From: Actinomycetospora lutea
GTDB taxonomy: Bacteria > Actinomycetota > Actinomycetes > Mycobacteriales > Pseudonocardiaceae
DNA length: 64,000 nt
Assembly (NCBI RefSeq): GCF_028737205.1
Contig: NZ_JAQZAL010000003.1
Span: forward strand, 62,001-126,000
Direction: 5' to 3'
Shown here: positions 55,962 to 64,000 of the stretch, piece by piece
Numbering within the stretch: the first letter of the stretch is position 1
How the letters are laid out: the number at the start of each line of letters is the position of its first letter
Translations under genes and position numbers: made by a program
The notes under the pieces: model-generated
The model's input: the letters and a program-made list of their open reading frames with translations, nothing else
What the model was told of the DNA's origin: nothing
Databases searched by the model: none

Positions 55962-57173
55962 CTAGTCGACCGAGGGGGACCTTCGCTCAGCGGCCCCCGG
56001 CGCGCCCCGGCTCCGGAGCACCACCGGCACGACGAGGAGGCAGGCCGCCACGGCGACGAGGAACGCCGCCGACCCGCCGGAGGCGCCCAGCACCGCGGAC
56101 AGGGCCGCCGCGCCGAGGCCCGTGCCGGCGTCGTAGGCGGTGTTCCACCAGGTGCTCGCCGCCCCGGAGCGGGTGGGGCCGGCGCGGGCGAACAGCGCGA
56201 GCAGCGTGTCGCTCTGCACCGCCCCGAAGCCCGCGCCGACGAGCGCCGCGCCGGCGAGCACGGCGACGGCCACCGTGGTGCCGCCCAGCGCCACCACCAG
56301 GGCGCCCAGGGCGGCGACGGCGAGCCCGACGAGCGTGAGGGCGGGGGTGCGGACGCGCGCGCCGCGCCGGTCGGCGAGCTCGCCCGCGATCCCGCGCCCC
56401 GCGAGCTGGCCCGCGGTGAGGACGGCGAGCGCGATCGCCGCGGTGGCCGTGCCCCCCGCGAGCCCCGTCGGCGACCCGTCGGGCGCCCACAGCGGCAGCA
56501 CCGTGATCACTCCGCCGGCCGCGGCCGCAGACACCACCATGGCCGTCCACGGGGGCACCGCCACGGCGACGGGCAGGCCGCCGGAGCGGTCGCGCGGCGC
56601 CGCCCGCGTGGTCGGCAGGCGCGCGCAGCACAGCGCCGAGACCAGGGGCATCGCGGCCCCGGCGAGCAGGACCACGGTCGGGTCGAGCACCTCGTAGGCC
56701 CACACCCCGCCGCTGAGCAGGACGAGCTGGGGCAGGCCGACCGCGACCCCGTAGAGGCCGACCGCGCGCCCGCGCCGCGACGGCGGGGCGAGGTCGGCGA
56801 CGAGCGCGGCCCCGGTCACCGTCACCAGCCCGAACCCGATGCCGCGCACCACGGCCACCGCGATCAGCACCCCCAGCGCCGACGTCGCGGCGAGCAGCAC
56901 CGCCGGGGCGCCGAGGGCCAGCGCGCCCGCGACGAGCGCCGCCCGCGGCCCCGTGCGCCGCAGCACCGCGGGCACCGTGAGCTGGGCGGCGACGGTGGCC
57001 GCCATGAACACACCGGTCGTGGCGCCGGCGGCGGCCGGGCTCGCCCCGCCCGCGGCGGCGTGCACGGGCACGACCGGCAGCAGCAGCGCGTAGCCGCCGA
57101 AGGCGAGGACCGTCGCGACGAGGACGGCGACGAACGGGGCGGACCACAGGTCCGCCGGGCGGGCCTCGCTCAG
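55962..57173 (-). CDS. MFS transporter
   Basis: Twelve-helix permease, 403 aa if a CTG at 57173 is the start. From the next canonical codon (GTG 57071) the product is 369 aa and loses helix 1: the frame upstream encodes ADLWSAPFVAVLVATVLAFG and YALLLPVVPVHA, a normal first helix, with no ATG/GTG/TTG. Seen later: RGIGFGLVTVTGAALVADLAPPSRRGRAVGLYGVAVGLP (motif A/B region) and WWNTAYDAGTGLGAA. Substrate unknown. The gene follows the pterin dehydratase stop by 4 nt, so translation could be coupled. Confidence 0.8.
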   Translation of the reverse strand: MSEARPADLWSAPFVAVLVATVLAFGGYALLLPVVPVHAAAGGASPAAAGATTGVFMAATVAAQLTVPAVLRRTGPRAALVAGALALGAPAVLLAATSALGVLIAVAVVRGIGFGLVTVTGAALVADLAPPSRRGRAVGLYGVAVGLPQLVLLSGGVWAYEVLDPTVVLLAGAAMPLVSALCCARLPTTRAAPRDRSGGLPVAVAVPPWTAMVVSAAAAGGVITVLPLWAPDGSPTGLAGGTATAAIALAVLTAGQLAGRGIAGELADRRGARVRTPALTLVGLAVAALGALVVALGGTTVAVAVLAGAALVGAGFGAVQSDTLLALFARAGPTRSGAASTWWNTAYDAGTGLGAAALSAVLGASGGSAAFLVAVAACLLVVPVVLRSRGAPGAAERRSPSVD

Positions 57174-57177
57174 AGGA

Positions 57178-57480
57178 TCACGACGCGCCGCGGGCGTCGA
57201 GCTCCGCGGAGATCTTCGCGGCCAGGGCGGTGTCCTTGGCCGTCAGCCCGCCCTCGGAGTGCGTCGACAGCTTGAACTTCAGGCTGTTGTAGCGGATGTT
57301 CATGTCCGGGTGGTGGTTGTCGGCCTCGGCGAGCTCGGCGACCGCGTCGACGGCCGCGATCGCCTCCGGGAAGGTCGGCAGCTTCGCGAACCGCACGATG
57401 GTGGCGTCGTCCTCGCGCTGCCAGCCGGGCAGGTCCTTCAGGGCGTCGGCGATCGCTTCCTCGCTCAGGAGTTCAGCCAT
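57178..57480 (-). CDS. 4a-hydroxytetrahydrobiopterin dehydratase (PCD)
   Basis: A 100-aa enzyme recycling pterin cofactors or moonlighting in molybdopterin metabolism. Features: LPGWQREDDATIVRFAKLPTFPEAIAAVDAVAELAEADNHHPDMNIRYNSLKFKLSTHSEGGLTAKD, with the conserved His-His-Pro-Asp active-site segment. Divergent from the Nudix gene. No pterin-dependent hydroxylase visible in this window. Confidence 0.9.
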   Translation of the reverse strand: MAELLSEEAIADALKDLPGWQREDDATIVRFAKLPTFPEAIAAVDAVAELAEADNHHPDMNIRYNSLKFKLSTHSEGGLTAKDTALAAKISAELDARGAS

Positions 57481-57899
57481 GCCCGGATCCTGACACGTCG
57501 CGACGGCCGCCACACTGATCGACGTGGACCGGGTCGTGGTGGGCGCCGCCGTCGTGCGCGACGGGCGGGTGCTCGCGGCGCGCCGCACCCGGCCGGCGGT
57601 CGCCGCGGGACGCTGGGAGCTGCCCGGCGGCGCGGTCGAGCCGGGCGAGGACGAGGCGACCGCGCTGGCCCGGGAGCTGCGCGAGGAGCTGGCGCTCGAC
57701 GACGTCGGCGTCGGCGAGCGGGTCGGGCCGGAGGTGCCGCTGCCCGGCGAGCGCGTCCTGCGCATCCGGGTGTGCCGGGCGGCGGGGGAGCCGACGGCGC
57801 TCGAGCACGACGCGCTGCGGTGGCTGGGCCCCGACGACCTCGACGGGATCGACTGGCTGGACGCCGACCGCGCGGTGCTGCCCGCGATCGCGACCCTGC

Positions 57900-58238
<339 letters not shown>

Positions 58239-58244
58239 GAGGTG

Positions 58245-58250
58245 AGGCTA
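58245..58250 (-). promoter_or_regulatory. -10 box TAGCCT, leaderless-type
   Basis: Minus strand, 6 nt before the ATG of the Lys/Cys-rich gene. Confidence 0.45.
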
Positions 58251-58406
58251 ACCTCTGCTCCCGGGTCGGGACCAGACCCGTCGGTCTGCCCCGGCGGTGA
58301 CCGTGTCACGATGACGATCCCCGGTACGGCCGGTTCTCGGTAGTGCTCCGGACCGCCGATCGGGACGACCGAGCGGTCTGTCGAGGAAGAAGGGCCGGAT
58401 CCAGGC

Positions 58407-60620
58407 GTGAGCGGTCCCCGACGTGCCGTCGGTGTCGTTCGCGTCCTCCCCGCCCTGGCGCTCGTCCTCGCGGTCCTGGCGGCGTGCTCCGGCGCACCCC
58501 CGCCGGTGGTCGGCCAGGTGCCCGTGCCGGCGCCGGCCCCGACGCCCCAGCTCGAGCCCGACCCCACCGAGCTGCGCATCGGTGTCGACGACCTGGGCGT
58601 CGGCTTCAACCCGCACCGCGTCGCCGACGACACGCCGCTGTCCCGCGCGATGGCCGGGCTGGTGCTCCCGTCGGCGTTCCGGCCGGGGCCCGACGGCGAG
58701 CCGCGGCTCGACACGGCGGTGGTGACCTCGGCGCGCATCACCTCGACCGAGCCGTTCACCGTCTCCTACGAGATCGCCCCGGCGGCGAGCTGGTCGGACA
58801 ACGCCCCGGTGGCGGCCGAGGACTTCGTCTACCTCTGGCAGCAGATGCGCAGCCAGCCCGGGGTGGTCGGCGCCGCCGGCTACCGCGCGATCACCGACGT
58901 GCGCTCGCGCGCGGGCGGCAAGGCCGTCGACGTGGTGTTCGACCGGCCCTACCCGGCCTGGCAGACGCTGTTCGACCACATGCTGCCCGCGCACCTGCTC
59001 AAGGACGCCCCCGGCTCGTGGGGCGGTGGGCTCACCGACAGCATCCCGGTCTCGGCGGGCCCGTTCACGGTCCGCGTCGTCGACCGCATCCGCGGGCAGG
59101 TCACGCTCGCGCGCAACGACCGCTTCTGGGGCACCCCGTCGGTCCCCGACGAGATCGTCTTCCAGGCCGCCGAGGCGCCGTCGCTGATCGACCGGGTCCG
59201 CTCCGGCGACGTGCAGGCCACGCAGTTCCGGGCCGACGCCGACGACCTCGCCGCGCTGCGGGCGGTCGGGTCGGAGCTCAGCGTGCGCACCCTGCCCGAG
59301 CCCGCGCTCGTGCAGCTCGCGCTGCGCAGCGACGACGGCCCGCTCGCCGACCTGCGGGTGCGGCGGGCCGTGGCGTCGGCGATGGACCGCTCGGCGCTGC
59401 GGGCGGTGGGCACCAGCGGCGGCCCGTCGGCGCAGCTGCCCGCGGACGCGTTCGCCCGGGCGCCGTCGGAGGAGGACTACCGCTCGACGCTGCCCGCGGA
59501 CTCGCCCGCGGCGCGCCGGGACGTCGACGAGACGTTCCGGCTGCTCACCGAGGCCGGGTACACCCGCGGCGAGAACGGCACCTGGGAGCGCGGCGGGCAG
59601 CCGCTGATCCTGCGTCTCGCGGCCCCGCCGCAGGTCGCGCCCTACGGGCGGCTGATGGCGACCCTCGGTACGCAGCTCCGCGCGGCCGGCATCGCCTCGG
59701 TCGTCGTCGCCGACGGCGGCACCTCGGGCTTCGCGCCCGGGCGCGGGCCGGCCTCGACGACCACGGGGACGCCCCCGGGCGCGCCCAGCCCGGCCCCCAC
59801 CGCGCCCCCGACGGGCACCCCCACCCCGTCGGGCGGGGCGCTGCTCGCGACGACGCCCACCCCGGTGCCCGGCGGCGGGACGAGCAGCCCGTCGCGGGCG
59901 GGGCCGAGCAGCGGCGGCGCAGCCACCACCACGACCACGGTCCCGCCGACGCCCAACTCGCCGTCGGACCTCGCCGTCGCCGACATCGCCGTCGAGGCCC
60001 TGCCCGTCGGCGGCGACCCGATCGCCGACCTGGCGTCGGTCGTCGGCTGTCCCGGAGGCCGCGCGCCGGCCACCTCGGGCCACACGGGCGCCGACGAGGG
60101 TGTCGCCCTGGCCGCCGCCGACGTCGGCCCGACCGCGCCGGGCGCGACCGTTCCGCCGCCGAGCACGGTGGCCGCGCCGACGAGCACGTCGCCGCCGACG
60201 AGCGCCGCCCCGGCCGCGTCGGCCACGGGCGCGGCACCGACGTCCACCGACGCCGCCGGACCCTCCACGGCCGCGACGACCCCGGACGCGGACGAGGTCG
60301 AGGAGCTCGCCGAGGACCTCGCCGAGCCCCAGGCCTCCGAGGCGCTGACGCCCACCGGGTTCTGCGACCCCGCCCTGCAGGCGCTGCTCGACGGCGCGTC
60401 CGCCGGCACGGTCTCGACCGACACGGCGCTCGCCCTCGCCGAGCCGGCGCTGTGGTCGTCGCTGCCGACGATCCCGCTGTTCCAGGCGGCGTCGGTGCTG
60501 GTCAGCCCCACCGACCGCACGGACGTGGTCATCGGCCCGCTCACCGAGAGCCCCTTCGCCGGCGCCGACCGCTGGACGCCGCCGCCGGCGACCCAGCGCG
60601 GGGACGACGGCATCAACTGA
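58407..60620 (+). CDS. Family 5 extracellular solute-binding lipoprotein with low-complexity inserts
   Basis: Peptide/opine-type binding protein, 737 aa, membrane-anchored: signal peptide with lipobox VLAACSG (C27). The binding domain covers about 50-440 (DLGVGFNPHRVADDTPLSRAM, SWSDNAPVAAEDFVYLWQQMRS, SAGPFTVRVVDRIRGQVTLARND). Two low-complexity Pro/Thr/Ser/Ala inserts (about 442-515 and 555-640) flank the family core DLAVADIAVEALPVGGDPIADL, and the typical distal GFCDPALQALLDGA is retained. The inserts lie in the C-terminal lobe and are unusual. It precedes a second binding protein and two permeases. Leaderless-type GTG. Confidence 0.88.
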   Translation: MSGPRRAVGVVRVLPALALVLAVLAACSGAPPPVVGQVPVPAPAPTPQLEPDPTELRIGVDDLGVGFNPHRVADDTPLSRAMAGLVLPSAFRPGPDGEPRLDTAVVTSARITSTEPFTVSYEIAPAASWSDNAPVAAEDFVYLWQQMRSQPGVVGAAGYRAITDVRSRAGGKAVDVVFDRPYPAWQTLFDHMLPAHLLKDAPGSWGGGLTDSIPVSAGPFTVRVVDRIRGQVTLARNDRFWGTPSVPDEIVFQAAEAPSLIDRVRSGDVQATQFRADADDLAALRAVGSELSVRTLPEPALVQLALRSDDGPLADLRVRRAVASAMDRSALRAVGTSGGPSAQLPADAFARAPSEEDYRSTLPADSPAARRDVDETFRLLTEAGYTRGENGTWERGGQPLILRLAAPPQVAPYGRLMATLGTQLRAAGIASVVVADGGTSGFAPGRGPASTTTGTPPGAPSPAPTAPPTGTPTPSGGALLATTPTPVPGGGTSSPSRAGPSSGGAATTTTTVPPTPNSPSDLAVADIAVEALPVGGDPIADLASVVGCPGGRAPATSGHTGADEGVALAAADVGPTAPGATVPPPSTVAAPTSTSPPTSAAPAASATGAAPTSTDAAGPSTAATTPDADEVEELAEDLAEPQASEALTPTGFCDPALQALLDGASAGTVSTDTALALAEPALWSSLPTIPLFQAASVLVSPTDRTDVVIGPLTESPFAGADRWTPPPATQRGDDGIN

Positions 60621-60645
60621 CACGCGCGCCATGTCGCCCGTGATG

Positions 60646-60657
60646 GTTCACGTGAAC
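60646..60657. promoter_or_regulatory. Perfect palindrome GTTCACGTGAAC
   Basis: Located 14 nt before the -35 box of the second binding-protein gene. Palindromic with no mismatch; likely a regulator site. Confidence 0.45.
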
Positions 60658-60670
60658 GTTCCCGGAAACC

Positions 60671-60699
60671 TTGCCGCATTCGGGGGAAACCCTTAGGTT
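60671..60699 (+). promoter_or_regulatory. Sigma-70-like promoter
   Basis: -35 TTGCCG (60671-60676), 17-nt spacer, -10 TAGGTT (60694-60699). Leader about 80 nt before the binding-protein start. Confidence 0.6.
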
Positions 60700-60781
60700 G
60701 CGTGCGGTCGAGTCACGCGCGGTGATCGGTCGATTGCCCCGCGCGAGCGAGTCGTCCGTGCTACCACCACGAGGAGGAACG

Positions 60782-62386
60782 TTGCGCGTGCGCCGGCTGG
60801 TCACGATCGTGGCCGCATCGCTCGCCGTGGCGCTGGTCGCCACCGCGTGCGGCGGGGGAGGGGGCGGCGACGACCAGTCCGCCCGGACGATCGGCATCGA
60901 GTGGGGCGAGCCCGAGAACCCGTTGATCCCAGGCAACACCACCGAGCAGAACGGCGGCGACGTCATCGACGCGCTGTTCGCCGGGCTCGTGAAGTACGAC
61001 GTCAACACCGCCGACCCCACCGACGAGGTGGCGGAGTCGATCACCACGACGGACAACCGGAACTTCACGATCCGGATCAAGCCGGGCTGGACGTTCCACG
61101 ACGGCACCCCGGTGACGGCGCAGAGCTTCGTCGACTCCTGGAACTGGACCGCCTACGGCCCCAACGCCGCCGAGGCCCAGTCGTTCATGGAGAAGATCGA
61201 CGGCTACGACGAGGTCTCCACCGAGGCCCCCACCGCGCCGACGATGCGCGGGCTGCGCGTGGTCGACCCGCAGACGTTCACGGTGGCGCTCAAGGCGCCG
61301 TTCACGATCTTCCCGCTGACGCTCGGGTACTCCGCGTACTACCCGATGCCGCAGAAGTTCTTCACCGACCGCCCCGGCTACGAGGCCGCGCCGGTGGGCA
61401 ACGGCGAGTTCCGGTTCGAGTCCCGCACGCCGAACCAGAGCCTGACGCTGGTGCGCAACGACCAGTACGCGGGCTCGGTGAAGCCGCAGGCCCAGCGCCT
61501 GGAGTTCCGCGTCTACTCCGAGATCCAGACCGCCTACGACGACGTCGTGTCCGGCAACCTCGACCACATCCGCGCGATGCCCAGCGCGGCCCTGGCCGGC
61601 GACCGGTGGCGGACCGACCTCGGCGCCGGGGCCCACCAGAAGGAGGGCCTGGTCACCGACTCCCTCGGCTTCCCGCTCTACGACCCGCGCTTCGCGAACC
61701 CGGACCTGCGCAAGGCCATCTCGATGGCCATCGACCGCCAGGCGATCGTCAACCAGATCTTCGGCGGCGTCTACCGGCCCGCGACCGGCTACGCGACGTC
61801 GGCGGCCGAGGGCTTCGTCCCGAACCAGTGCGGCGAGTTCTGCACGTTCGACCCGCAGCGGGCCCAGCAGCTGCTCGCCCAGGCCGGCGGCTTCCAGGGG
61901 CCGCTGACGCTGACCGCCAACTCCGACGGCGGGCACGACCCGTACATGCAGGCCGTGGCCAACAGCATCCGCCAGACCCTCGGGATCGACGCCCGGTACA
62001 CCCCGGTGCCCTCGTTCTCCGAGCAGCGACGGCTGGCCAACGACCGCGGGTTCACCGGCCTGTTCCGCAACGGCTGGCAGGGCGACTACCCGAGCATCGA
62101 GACGTTCCTGACCCAGCTCTACCGCACGAACGCCTCGACGAACGACTACGTCTACTCCAACCCGGCCGTCGACGCCGCGCTGAGCCAGGCCGACCAGGCC
62201 CCGGACATCGCGGCCGCCGACCAGGGCTACGCAGCGGCCGAGCGGCTCGTGCTGAACGACATGCCGAACATCCCGCTGTGGAGCCGCCCGGTGATCTACG
62301 GCAACTCCGCGCGCGTGGCCGAGGCCGAGCACAACCCGCTGAACCGGCAGGACACCACGACCTACCGGCTCAACCCGCAGGGCTAG
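60782..62386 (+). CDS. Family 5 extracellular solute-binding lipoprotein
   Basis: Peptide/opine-type binding protein of 534 aa with TTG start (AGGAGG 4 nt before) or GTG two codons later. Lipobox VATACGGGG (C23) follows a short signal peptide. Canonical family segments: GDVIDALFAGLVKYD, FTIRIKPGWTFHDGTPVTAQSFVDSWNWT, PVGNGEFRFESRTPNQSLTLVRND, ISMAIDRQAIVNQIFGGVYRPA. Likely the cognate receptor for the two following permeases; ligand could be a peptide or other large solute. Confidence 0.92.
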   Translation: MRVRRLVTIVAASLAVALVATACGGGGGGDDQSARTIGIEWGEPENPLIPGNTTEQNGGDVIDALFAGLVKYDVNTADPTDEVAESITTTDNRNFTIRIKPGWTFHDGTPVTAQSFVDSWNWTAYGPNAAEAQSFMEKIDGYDEVSTEAPTAPTMRGLRVVDPQTFTVALKAPFTIFPLTLGYSAYYPMPQKFFTDRPGYEAAPVGNGEFRFESRTPNQSLTLVRNDQYAGSVKPQAQRLEFRVYSEIQTAYDDVVSGNLDHIRAMPSAALAGDRWRTDLGAGAHQKEGLVTDSLGFPLYDPRFANPDLRKAISMAIDRQAIVNQIFGGVYRPATGYATSAAEGFVPNQCGEFCTFDPQRAQQLLAQAGGFQGPLTLTANSDGGHDPYMQAVANSIRQTLGIDARYTPVPSFSEQRRLANDRGFTGLFRNGWQGDYPSIETFLTQLYRTNASTNDYVYSNPAVDAALSQADQAPDIAAADQGYAAAERLVLNDMPNIPLWSRPVIYGNSARVAEAEHNPLNRQDTTTYRLNPQG

Positions 62387-62440
62387 TCCCACCGACGTAC
62401 GGTCGCGGGGCCGTGACGCCGGGCCCCGAAGGAGGATGCC

Positions 62441-63367
62441 GTGGGCCGCTACACCCTGCGGCGCCTGCTGCAGCTCGTCCCGGTGTTCCTCGGGACGACG
62501 TTCATCGTCTACTACCTGGTCTGGGGCCTGTCCGACGACCCGTTCGCGGGCAAGTGCGGGCAGCGGGAGTGCTCGGCCTCCTACGTCGCCCAGATGACCG
62601 AGCGCTACAACCTCGACGACCCCGTGATCGTGCAGTACCTCAAGTACCTGGGTGCCCTGCTGACCGGGGACTTCGGGCAGACCTTCTCGGGCACCGAGGT
62701 GTCGACGCTCATCGCGACCGCCTACCCGGTCACGATCAAGCTCGCGCTGGTCGCCGTGGCCATCGAGGCGGTCATCGGCATCGCGGCCGGCGTGCTCACC
62801 GGGCTGCGCGGGCGCGGGTTCGTCGACAACCTCGTGCTCGTCTCGACGCTGGTCCTCATCGCCCTGCCGGTGTTCGTCACCGGCCTGGTCCTGCGCCAGG
62901 TGCTCGGGGTGGAGCTGGGCTGGATCCGGACCTCGGTCCCCGGGGACCCGACGATCGGGCAGCTGCTCGTCCCCGGGTTCGTGCTGGGGAGCCTGTCGAT
63001 GGCCTACGTGGCCCGGCTGACGCGCACGAGCCTCGTGGAGAACCGGCGCGCCGACTTCGTCCGCACCGCGATCGCGAAGGGCCTCCCGCGGCGCCGGGTG
63101 GTCGGGGTGCACATGCTGCGCAACTCGCTGATCCCGGTGGTGACCTTCCTGGGCTACGACATCGGCGCGCTCATGGGCGGGGCCATCGTCACCGAGGGCG
63201 TGTTCAACATCCGCGGCATCGGGGGGCTGGTGTATCGCGGGATCGAGCAGCAGGACATCGCCACGGTCGTCGGCATCGTCGGCCTGCTCGTCATCGTGTT
63301 CCTGCTGGCGAACCTGCTCGTCGACCTGCTCTACGCCGTGCTCGACCCGAGGATCCGCTATGACTGA
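62441..63367 (+). CDS. Oligopeptide/dipeptide ABC transporter permease (DppB-like)
   Basis: Integral membrane permease of 308 aa with TLRRLLQLVPVFLGTTFIVY (helix 1), DPVIVQYLKYLGALLTGDFG, and the cytoplasmic EAA loop RADFVRTAIAKGLPRRRVVGVHMLRNSLIPVVTFLG for contact with the ATPase. GTG has GAAGGAGG 6 nt upstream. It overlaps the next gene by 8 nt. ATPase genes must lie beyond the window. Confidence 0.94.
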   Translation: MGRYTLRRLLQLVPVFLGTTFIVYYLVWGLSDDPFAGKCGQRECSASYVAQMTERYNLDDPVIVQYLKYLGALLTGDFGQTFSGTEVSTLIATAYPVTIKLALVAVAIEAVIGIAAGVLTGLRGRGFVDNLVLVSTLVLIALPVFVTGLVLRQVLGVELGWIRTSVPGDPTIGQLLVPGFVLGSLSMAYVARLTRTSLVENRRADFVRTAIAKGLPRRRVVGVHMLRNSLIPVVTFLGYDIGALMGGAIVTEGVFNIRGIGGLVYRGIEQQDIATVVGIVGLLVIVFLLANLLVDLLYAVLDPRIRYD

Positions 63368-64000
63368 CACCGCACCGGCCCTCCGCCCGGCCGGGGCCGC
63401 CGGGCCCGAGGGCGCCGGCGCGGGCGCCGAGCCCGCGGGCGGGCTGTGGGCCGACGGGTGGGACCGGCTGCGCCGCCGCCCCCTGTTCTGGGCCGCCTCG
63501 GCGCTCATCGGCGTCCTGCTCGTGATGGCGGTGGCCCCGTCGCTGTTCACCTCGGTGGACCCGCAGGCGGCCGACCTCGCCCTCTCCGGCGCCGACTCGT
63601 CACCGGACGCGATCTTCGGCCGGGATCTCCAGGGTCACGACATCTACGCGCGAGCGATCCACGGCGCCGCGCCCACGCTGACCGTGGGGCTGCTCGCGAG
63701 CCTGGGCACGGTCGTCCTCGGGTCGATGGCCGGGCTCGTCGCGGGCTACGTCGGCGGCTGGGGCGACAGCCTGATCTCGCGGTTCGCCGAGGTGTTCGCC
63801 GGCCTGCCGTTCATCCTCGGCGGCATCGTCATCCTCACGACGTTCAACAAGCCCGGGCAGATCGTCGGCGAGGTCCGCATCGTCACCCAGGTCGTGCTGA
63901 CGATCGTGGTCCTGTCCTGGCCGCTGGCCATGCGCATCATGCGGGCGGCGGCGCTGGAGGCGACGCAGCAGGACTACGTCAGGGCCGCCCGCGCGCTCGG
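63360..64000 (+). CDS. Oligopeptide/dipeptide ABC transporter permease (DppC-like), 3' end outside window
   Basis: Partial permease. Cytoplasmic Ala/Gly-rich N-terminus (1-30), first membrane helix (about 42-63, PLFWAASALIGVLLVMAVAPSLF), then the DppC-type FGRDLQGHDIYARAIHGAAPTLTVGL and GLVAGYVGGWGDSLISRFAEVFAGLPFILGGIVIL, ending before the EAA loop finishes (QDYVRAARALG). ATG overlaps the DppB stop. Identification certain at family level. Confidence 0.93.
   Translation, partial: MTDTAPALRPAGAAGPEGAGAGAEPAGGLWADGWDRLRRRPLFWAASALIGVLLVMAVAPSLFTSVDPQAADLALSGADSSPDAIFGRDLQGHDIYARAIHGAAPTLTVGLLASLGTVVLGSMAGLVAGYVGGWGDSLISRFAEVFAGLPFILGGIVILTTFNKPGQIVGEVRIVTQVVLTIVVLSWPLAMRIMRAAALEATQQDYVRAARAL

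Noticed and set aside
60761-63550. Very long open frame on the minus strand opposite the second binding protein and DppB permease
   Set aside because: Composition is that of a reverse-strand shadow in GC-rich DNA; no motif, start or Shine-Dalgarno, and the plus strand carries clear genes.

Overview
The window is a continuous high-GC chromosomal segment of an actinobacterium. Three things point to the mycolate-related branch, most likely Pseudonocardiales: mycothiol chemistry (Mca), frequent GTG starts with TANNNT boxes 6-8 nt upstream, and gene order. From memory, the order eno-ftsB-DUF501-ppx ... fadA-cbs-metB-greA-mca-(Rv1083-like)-YyaL-hemolysin III-Z-prenyl synthase ... phoH2 ... fum-glpX-DUF4245 ... 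xseB-xseA-(Rv1109c-like)-ispH-DUF6542-ychF follows Mycobacterium tuberculosis Rv1023-Rv1112, with local insertions. I saw no plasmid, phage, transposase, CRISPR or rRNA signature.

Layout. 0-5.8 kb: end of enolase, a divisome protein, DUF501, exopolyphosphatase, a degenerate CDF-like membrane protein, family 5 uracil-DNA glycosylase, an unusual tRNA with anticodon UAA, and a PIG-L protein. 5.9-9.7 kb: a LOV-domain PP2C phosphatase (blue-light stress-signalling candidate), a small MT0933-like protein and a Bax inhibitor-1 membrane protein. 9.7-26.6 kb: thiolase, transsulfuration genes (cbs, metB), threonine ammonia-lyase, greA, mycothiol S-conjugate amidase with followers, a Z-prenyl synthase, a secreted His-rich repeat protein, a DUF885-like protein and PhoH2. 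26.7-35.3 kb: a GlxA-type regulator, guaB1 broken by a frameshift, ATP-dependent DNA ligase, fumarase, L,D-transpeptidase, GlpX and DUF4245. 35.3-46 kb: exonuclease VII, IspH, a two-component system with a small membrane protein, DUF6542, RmuC, O6-alkylguanine transferase and YchF.

46-58 kb is less conserved and looks accessory: NmrA-like reductase, hydrolase, ABM monooxygenase, LLM flavin oxidoreductase, SMP-30 lactonase, a divergent P450/MarR pair sharing a palindrome, an ECF sigma factor with a SnoaL-like tail, GPP34, secreted low-complexity protein, MFS carrier, pterin dehydratase, Nudix and a Lys/Cys-rich small protein. 58.4-64 kb carries two oligopeptide-type binding lipoproteins followed by DppB- and DppC-like permeases; the last gene runs off the window.

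The most unusual points are the class I tRNA carrying a UAA anticodon, an intrinsic terminator just upstream of greA on the greA strand, the guaB1 frameshift in a GC-dinucleotide run, a dispersed ~20-40 nt repeat (two copies inside genes), the LOV phosphatase with an operator-like palindrome, and a secreted His/Asp/Gly-rich protein built from two copies of one motif. Coordinates and frames were read by hand; similarity statements rest on recalled family motifs, not database searches.
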